The notes under the pieces are model-generated. The model worked only from the letters and a program-made list of their open reading frames with translations, had not been told where the DNA came from and made no database searches. Below, in pieces: positions 58,544-64,000 of a DNA stretch of 64,000 nucleotides; within the stretch, counting starts at the first letter, position 1, and the number at the start of each line of letters is the position of its first letter. Source of the DNA: Hypericum androsaemum. Its lineage: Eukaryota; Streptophyta; Magnoliopsida; Malpighiales; Hypericaceae. Location: positions 10,226,428-10,290,427 of the forward strand of contig OZ023194.1 in the NCBI GenBank assembly GCA_963995505.1. The letters are read 5' to 3'. The translations under genes were made by a program, and so were the position numbers.

Positions 58544-59012
58544 AGATTTAATAAAATAATTTGCTTACCAAAACTAATTGTAACTTACAGAAGTGGCGCC
58601 GCTATTTTTTTAAGAAGTAAATTTTTGCTGATAATATTTGGCGAAAAAAGAACTCGCAATCTCGTGGTCGTCGGTCTCGTCAAAACGCTGAGGGATAAAC
58701 CGAGTACTAGTGCAGCTATATATAACCGAGTGGCAGTAGCCGTCCCACTTAATTTTTATGTATATTTGTAGGGAAAATTTATTATTTTTACCAATCGGAT
58801 AAATTTGTGCATATATAGCCCATACAAATGATTTTGATCTCACTAAAAAAGTTGTCTAACCTAAAATTAGTACTATAATCTATAAATAAATAAATCGACC
58901 CAAAGATTTAATAAAATATTTTGCTTACAAAATAATTGTAATTAACAGTAGTAGCGGAGCTATGCACAATTTAGTGTTGGTAGTAGGCCCTACTTAATTC
59001 ATATATATACAC
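58544..59012. repeat. Pair of diverged direct repeats
   Basis: 58544-58606 (agatttaataaaataatttg...aagtggcgccgctat) is repeated at 58904-58966 (agatttaataaaatattttg...agtagcggagctat). The words after it, gtggcagtagccgtcccacttaatt and tggtagtaggccctacttaatt, are also related. Probably two copies of one small element. Confidence 0.7.
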
Positions 59013-59404
59013 ACAAAGTTTTTTGAACACTTTTGACAAATTTGTACCTCAACTTTGGTCATCCTCTTTTTAGGATCCCTAACTTTTGAAAAATGATTGT
59101 CTCGTCCCTAAATTTTGATGATAATAGATTCTTGGGTCCCTGGTGCCGAAATATTCCATATTTTCCGGCAAGCCCCTACTTGAAAAGACCAAAATGCTCC
59201 TCCCATTTAAAAAAATTAGAAATTCATAATTTCTTCCCACTTCATCTTCTTCCTCCCACTTCACCTTCTACCTCTCACCTTTAATCAAAAATTAAACCCA
59301 AATAAAATCAAAACCAAATAGAACAACCTAAAGAAGAAATTTCTAAACTCAAATAAAATCAAAACCAAACAATTTCTAAACTTGAAAAACCCTTAATTAA
59401 TTAT

Positions 59405-59839
59405 TCATTCCCCGAAGCCCTCATTCTTGCAATAAGCGAGCCTGGGATAAACCGAGTGGCTATACAAGACCATGGCCGCGAAGCTTTCGTCGGTATCCAG
59501 GTTCCCAACCATGACGACCTTGGTGACGTACGATTTCTGGACGAATTCCATGAAGTAGGGCTTGTCAACTTGAGGCAGTCAAGGGAGGGTTTCGATCGGC
59601 GGGAGGTAGAACCTTCTCGAATTGGACGAGACGAGAAAAGGAGTGGCGTCGTTACTGTCAAGGAAGAGGAGCCATCCATTGCAGGACCCGGCGCACCACG
59701 CGTCCCCATCCGCAAGTAGCCGCCTCATCTCGCCATCGTCGCCGCCGAGAGTAAATAGACGAGGGAGGAGGCTTATAATTTTGGGATTCCTGCAGTCGTC
59801 GGGAATCGATTTGGGGGTTGGGGAGGAAATCCCAAAAAC
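59405..59839 (-). pseudogene. DUF295/KIB-type (F-box-associated) protein fragment
   Basis: A minus-strand frame of 144 codons, open except for one TGA at 59581-59579. It reads IPDDCRNPKIISLLPRLF, then WCAGSCNGWLLFLDS, FLVSSNSRRFYLPPIETLP, the stop, then LPQVDKPYFMEFVQKSYVTK, FAAMVLYSHSVYPRLAYC and ends at GFGE. These are the features of the DUF295 beta-propeller region of plant F-box/KIB proteins (the C-C-GS-GWL motif, a LxxPxS element, and the late A-x-V-x-x..LAYC strand). The N-terminal F-box and the C-terminal part of the propeller are absent. It lies between long inverted repeats, so it is best explained as a gene piece captured by a transposon. It cannot make a full-length product. Confidence 0.78.
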
Positions 59840-60042
59840 TCAATCAAGAACCCTAAATCACGGGTTTAATTCTTACACCCCAGGTGCAAAACCCAATCAT
59901 CTCGATCTCTAGTCCAGCTCTGATTCTTCTGACAATCCTTACCGATTAGGGTTCACAATCCTTACTGATTCTTTTGGTTAGTTTAATTCCCCTCGTTTTG
60001 TGTGTTTTTCATTGTCGATTTGGGGGTTGGGGAGGAAATCCC
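59806..60042. repeat. 28-bp direct repeat inside the Pack-MULE-like element
   Basis: tcgatttgggggttggggag plus gaaatccc occurs at 59806-59833 and at 60015-60042, a spacing of 209 bp. It suggests a small internal duplication after capture of the fragment. Confidence 0.85.
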
Positions 60043-60737
60043 CAATTTTAAATTAGGTTTCATCCGTTGGGTGATTTGGATAATGAAACAATTTACCAAT
60101 GAATCCGCAATACCATTATTCAGTTCTGGGCTTTCTTTGTCCAGCAGGAGGTTGAAGATGCATCACGATTATGTTGGTGGGTGCATAGAGAGATGTCAAG
60201 ATTGAAGAGTTCTTACTCGATATTTAAGAATGATTGGCTAGAGACGAAAATGATTTTGATTCCTTAAGTTTTGATTCTCAAATTAGTTTTGATTATTGAT
60301 TTGAGTTTTTGGTTTTGGTTGAAAAGTGGGAGGAGGAAGATGAAGTTGGAGGAAGAAAGAAATATGATTTTTTTTAACAAAGGAGGATATTTTGGTCATT
60401 TCGGGTGGGGTTCACCGGAGAAAAAGAATATTCCGACTCTAGGGACCCGAGAGTCTATTATCATCAAAACTTACAGACGGAATAATCTTTTTCCAAAAAT
60501 CAGGAACCCTAAGGGGAGGATGACCAAAGGCCATAGACTTCAGAGTAATTTGCCCAAAGATAAATCTGTCAGTACAAGATAAGAAAGTGCTTAAGCTTTA
60601 GCTGGCTAGGCTTGTTCTTAGGTGCATATTCAAGAACAAAAACAAATATATAACGAACAACTTCATTTCCATTTAAATAAAGCTTTTTAATGTGGAGCAC
60701 CAATACTTTGAGGAACGTTAACCCTCCACTAAAAAAA

Positions 60738-61980
60738 CTTATGACATGGGATAAGAAAAATATAGAGTGCAGATAATCTTATAAGCATACATTCATTATA
60801 CTAACTAATCTGAAATTGAATGAGATTAAATTTAAAAGTAAAAATTTTGTAGCATATTTTAAATGATGTAAATCATATGATTATTTTAACATTTCATCTA
60901 ATTACATGAGTTATTTTTATGTAGATGAATTAAGGAATATTACGTTATCCAATTAGCACCGAACATCCCTAGAAACTAACCATAAACAACAATTAGTTCT
61001 AAGAGCTGGTATAGCCAACAAAACATGGAGTTACACAACTAATTAAAAGGGTAACTTAATGATAATAATCAATGAATCAATGTGACGTGGGATAATAAAA
61101 GGGTATAGTGCATATAATGTGGATAGTCACTAATTAAAATTGAATTGAGTTATATCAAATTACAAAAATAGAAGTATGCTTGATGATTTCTACTAACCTC
61201 ATATAGTATATTAGCCAACTGTACTATGCTTTTGATATCATAAACTATTTTTTTCCTAAGTACCGAAATAAATTTCTATTATTATAAAAAGAATTCTGTG
61301 GTGTAGGTTTGTATTTAATTCCATTATGCATTAATCATGACACCAATGTTCCTTCGGCTAGATATACCAAGTACTAACCTATAAAATTAGATAATGTGCT
61401 CTTTGATGAGTCCTCTATAGCTATACGTAAACTTTTAAGTTATAGACAAACGCGAAAAGGGAATCTCAATTTCAAATGGATGATAAAATCTCCATTACCA
61501 AAATTTATGAAATGGGATAGAAAAAGCTAGACTACATATAATATCATATGCACACGCTCATTATACTAACTAATCAGTGAGTTAATTCAAATTAAAAAAT
61601 AGAAATCTTATAGCTTATTTTTAATAATGTAATGATTGATTATGTTAAATTTTTATTTAAATATTTGAGCTATTTATATGTAGAAAGATTAAGAAACTAA
61701 CCCTAAATAATGACTAGTTCTAACAGTTAGTATAACCAACCAAATTTGGAACTACACAACTAATTTCTTATAATTACAGTTGTAACTTAATGATAATGAT
61801 CGATGAATCAATGTGACATGAGATAGGAAAAGACTATAGCGTCTATAATGCATAAAGTCACTATACTAATTAATTTAGAATTGAGTCATCAAATTATAAA
61901 AAATATCAAATTACAAAAATAGAAATATGATGGATGATTTTCATTAACTTCATGCAATATATTAGCCACCTATATTTATG
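60738..61980. repeat. Array of four diverged AT-rich units
   Basis: Four starts share a form like atgacatgggataagaaaa...tatagtgc: about 60738, 61082, 61506 and 61812. After them come shared words such as tcattatactaactaat, tgaattgagt, atcaaattacaaaaatagaa and tagccaactgtactatg / tagccacctatatttatg. Units 1-2 and 3-4 also match as pairs of about 750 bp (for example acttaatgataat-atc-atgaatcaatgtgac). It is probably an old tandem duplication of a pair of units. Confidence 0.75.
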
Positions 61981-62154
61981 TTTGTCATATCCTCAATCAT
62001 TGTCTTTTCTTTAAACACAAGAAAAGATTCTTAGTATTAGTAACCAAAAAATTATAGTATTGTTAACTGTATTCGTACCTTCTTGTTTATAATTCTAATG
62101 TTGTTTTTATTTAGGACATTATGGATCGATACGTTATGTTCTTGTCTTACAGTG

Positions 62155-62619
62155 CATGGTTTTAAAAAATGACCCGGAGGCCGACCCGGGATTTCTCCCG
62201 TCCTCTGGGTCGGCCGGTCGGACCGGGCGAACCACCGGTCGGACCAAAATTTTTTATTTTTAAATATTTTAAATAATATATATATGTAGGTTAAAATATA
62301 CTTATTTTCTATACAAAAAAAAGTAGACTTAATTTTTTATCTCTCCACTCTATAAATCTACTTTTTTATTTATTTATTACTTTATAAATTTGTCAAATCA
62401 ATTTTTTTCCTCGAAAACCACAAAAAAAAGTCAATTTCGTCCATTTTTGTACTAACCAGGTTCGACCGGTCAGGATGGACCTCAAAATTGGTCTGTCCGA
62501 CCATATTTGGTCTGGTTAGTACAGACCCCGGTCAAAAGCCTAAAAATGACCCGATCTTGTGCCCGTTTCACGGTTCAAGTGGTCGAACCACCGGTCGGAC
62601 CGCATTTTTTAAAACCATG
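62155..62619. mobile_element. MITE (hAT-type), second copy, 465 bp
   Basis: Same family as 36055-36491: starts catggttttaaaaaa, ends ttttttaaaaccatg, and shares gacccggaggccgacccggg and the AT-rich middle. The flanking 8-mers ttacagtg (62147-62154) and ttactgtg (62620-62627) match at 7 of 8 positions, a slightly decayed TSD. It is 28 bp longer, mainly from an extra accggtcggacc-type word. Confidence 0.9.
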
Positions 62620-62927
62620 TTACTGTGGAGCACTTTCTAAGTGGCCTGATTGCGACAATACCAATCTTATTGTCATTAAATTTTGAATTGGATTTAGGCG
62701 AAACTATGCGCCTCACCCAAGTGGCATGCAAAATGTTGGCCCACATTTTTGTTCATTCATTTGAGATTTTGTTGAGGGACGAGGTATTTTAGAGCCTTCG
62801 AGCTTTTTTCTATTATTCATCTTAACTCCTACACTTGAAATTGCATATTTTTTTTCTAAATGCCAAATTAAATTCTTATCAAGGAAAAGTTTACTTTTGT
62901 ACCATGTAGTTTGTGGACCCAGTCCGA

Positions 62928-63145
62928 GGCGAGCCCCCGTCAACAACAGGCGACCTGGAACTCGCCTTCCTACGACCCAGGCGAGCTGTCCACGAGGCCT
63001 AGTCTGAGGCGAGCTCGTCCCACAGGCCAAAATAAACTTCCGGTATAAAGAGCCGAGGTGAGCTCCCTTAGCGAGGTGAGCTCATTTTGCTAGCCCTGGC
63101 GAGCAGAACCACGAGAGGAGGTCCAAGCGAGCTCATTTTAGGTTC
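62928..63145. repeat. GC-rich segment with recurring GCGAGC(TC) motif
   Basis: At least eight irregularly spaced words of the type ggcgagct, gcgagctc, ggtgagctc or their complement ctcgcc occur in about 220 bases. The surroundings are AT-rich, so the segment stands out. The motif spacing is not regular enough for a simple tandem array. No gene is supported. Confidence 0.6.
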
Positions 63146-64000
63146 ATGCAAGTTTACGGGATACTTCATAAATAAGTAATCATCTATATTAGCTAGTAAA
63201 GCAGGAACGTAATGTAAGGCCCAAGGGTTAGAGTTGGTGGAGAGGGGAAGGAGGGGTTTATATAGATTATAAGCGCCCGTAGAGGAAGTTGAAGTTTCCT
63301 ATTAACGCCATTTCCCGGTGTTTTTCACTTTTTGTAAACCGACATAAAAATATATTTTTAGGAGAATGACCGGATCTTACTAGGAGTGAGCAAATAGTCT
63401 AGACCAGACCCAAACAAATCTCTCCATGAGAACCTAGAACCATTTTAAAGAAAATATGAAATCCGAACTATACTATTTGATCATTGGTTTTAGACGAGAT
63501 CGACTCAATTATTTTGGTCTAGTCTTAGTTGGATCCAAAAGAACCATAATAAAAAAAAGATGATTATGAAAAGAAGGGCAACGAGGGACGACAAAAAAGT
63601 TCAAGTGAGATGTATAAAATGGCGAGAGATAACAATTATGATTTAGCATTTAGGATTGTGGTCAAGGATTATCAAATAATTATAAATTGATGTTAGTGCA
63701 TATTTGAGGAAAAAAATATTAATTGTGTGTATGTGCCATGTGATTTTTTCCTATGTCTAAAAAAATTATGATTTGGTTCGGTTCTCTATGTTTTTTTCAA
63801 AAATGACCCAGACCAAATTCGAGAACCATTTTCTGAACAAACAAATAACTGATCCGAACCAATTCGTCTTGGATCTGATTCTGTACCGGATATTTTGGTT
63901 TAGACCGGGTTAGTTCTGTAACTTTTCACTGTAAACTCACCTTTAAGTCTGATGGTAATTGACTCTGAATATCATAATTAAAAAAACTCTAAAAGTTCTG
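63146..64000. other. Non-coding stretch, possible small inverted-repeat element
   Basis: The sequences gagtgagcaaatagtc and gagaacctagaaccatttt near 63390-63450 and agaccaaattcgagaaccatttt / accggatattttggtttagacc near 63800-63910 have the wording of plant hAT-type MITEs. The inverted match between the ends is weak. No gene was seen to the window end. Confidence 0.35.

Larger units (their letters stand above)
59035..60570. mobile_element. Pack-MULE-like element with long inverted ends and captured gene fragment
   Basis: The left end (about 59035-59390) reads tttggtcatcct, ttttgatgataatagattct, gggtccct, gaatattcc-like, gaccaaaatgctcctccc and cttcatcttcttcctcccact. The reverse complement of the right end (about 60570-60230) gives tttggtcatcctcc, ttttgatgataatagactct, gggtccct, cggaatattc, gaccaaaatatcctcc and cttcatcttcctcctcccac in the same order. 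Inverted ends of about 340 bp around a host gene fragment, without transposase, are typical of Pack-MULEs. The expected 9-bp TSD was not found, so exact ends are uncertain. Confidence 0.75.

Noticed and set aside
1..64000. CRISPR array, bacterial operon, rRNA genes, integrated DNA virus
   Set aside because: None supported. The 22-bp arrays have no spacers, the coding sequences are intron-containing plant families, and the RT-bearing remnants have LTR or LINE organisation rather than a pararetroviral one.

Overview
The window is nuclear DNA from a flowering plant, most likely a eudicot. It is AT-rich, its genes have short GT-AG introns, and the families are plant ones: a NAC transcription factor, EUL-domain lectins, DC1 (Cys/His-rich C1) proteins, ZIP metal transporters and DUF295/KIB proteins. 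The species cannot be named from the sequence. Only two genes look intact: an EULS3-like lectin gene on the + strand (36.8-39.1 kb, 302 aa after splicing) and a NAC gene on the + strand (55.7-57.1 kb, three exons, 354 aa). Everything else is broken host genes and transposable elements of several ages.

Layout. 0-8 kb: degenerate Ty3/gypsy protease remnants, then a truncated DC1 gene. A LINE 3' end abuts the DC1 gene, and the LINE is itself interrupted by a 1.58-kb solo LTR with a perfect 5-bp target-site duplication (TSD). A 5' fragment of a copia element, a broken ZIP transporter exon and a long inverted-repeat element follow. 8-19.3 kb: a duplicated non-coding block split by a decayed copia element (gag to RNase H, minus strand, one LTR). 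The second copy of the block leads into a degenerate EUL lectin gene. 21.5-30 kb: two LTR elements without a recognisable pol (21.5-26.3 kb and 27.2-30.0 kb). The first contains a nested solo LTR of a family that reappears as a second solo LTR at 32.2-33.9 kb. 30-36.5 kb: perfect inverted repeats, a 22-bp minisatellite of about 26 units, two isolated exon-like segments and a MITE with an 8-bp TSD. 36.7-39.1 kb: the EULS3-like gene. 41.7-49.4 kb: a small inverted-repeat element carrying a related 22-bp array, a 103-bp duplication, a copia element with both LTRs but lacking recognisable reverse transcriptase (44.6-47.4 kb) and a LINE 3' portion (47.7-49.4 kb). 49.6-55 kb: SINE-like copies and a foldback element. 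55.7-57.1 kb: the NAC gene. 59.0-60.6 kb: an element with long terminal inverted repeats carrying a DUF295 fragment, like a Pack-MULE. 60.7-62 kb: a diverged AT-rich repeat array. 62.2-62.6 kb: a second copy of the 8-bp-TSD MITE.

The genes do not form a pathway. The strongest biological thread is the pair of EUL lectin loci: the intact gene completes its stop codon across a splice junction, while the 18.4-kb paralogue has lost most of its middle exon and that last splice donor. The strongest structural threads are the reconstructable insertion history (DC1, LINE, LTR element, solo LTR), the captured DUF295 fragment, and one 22-bp repeat motif at three separated sites.
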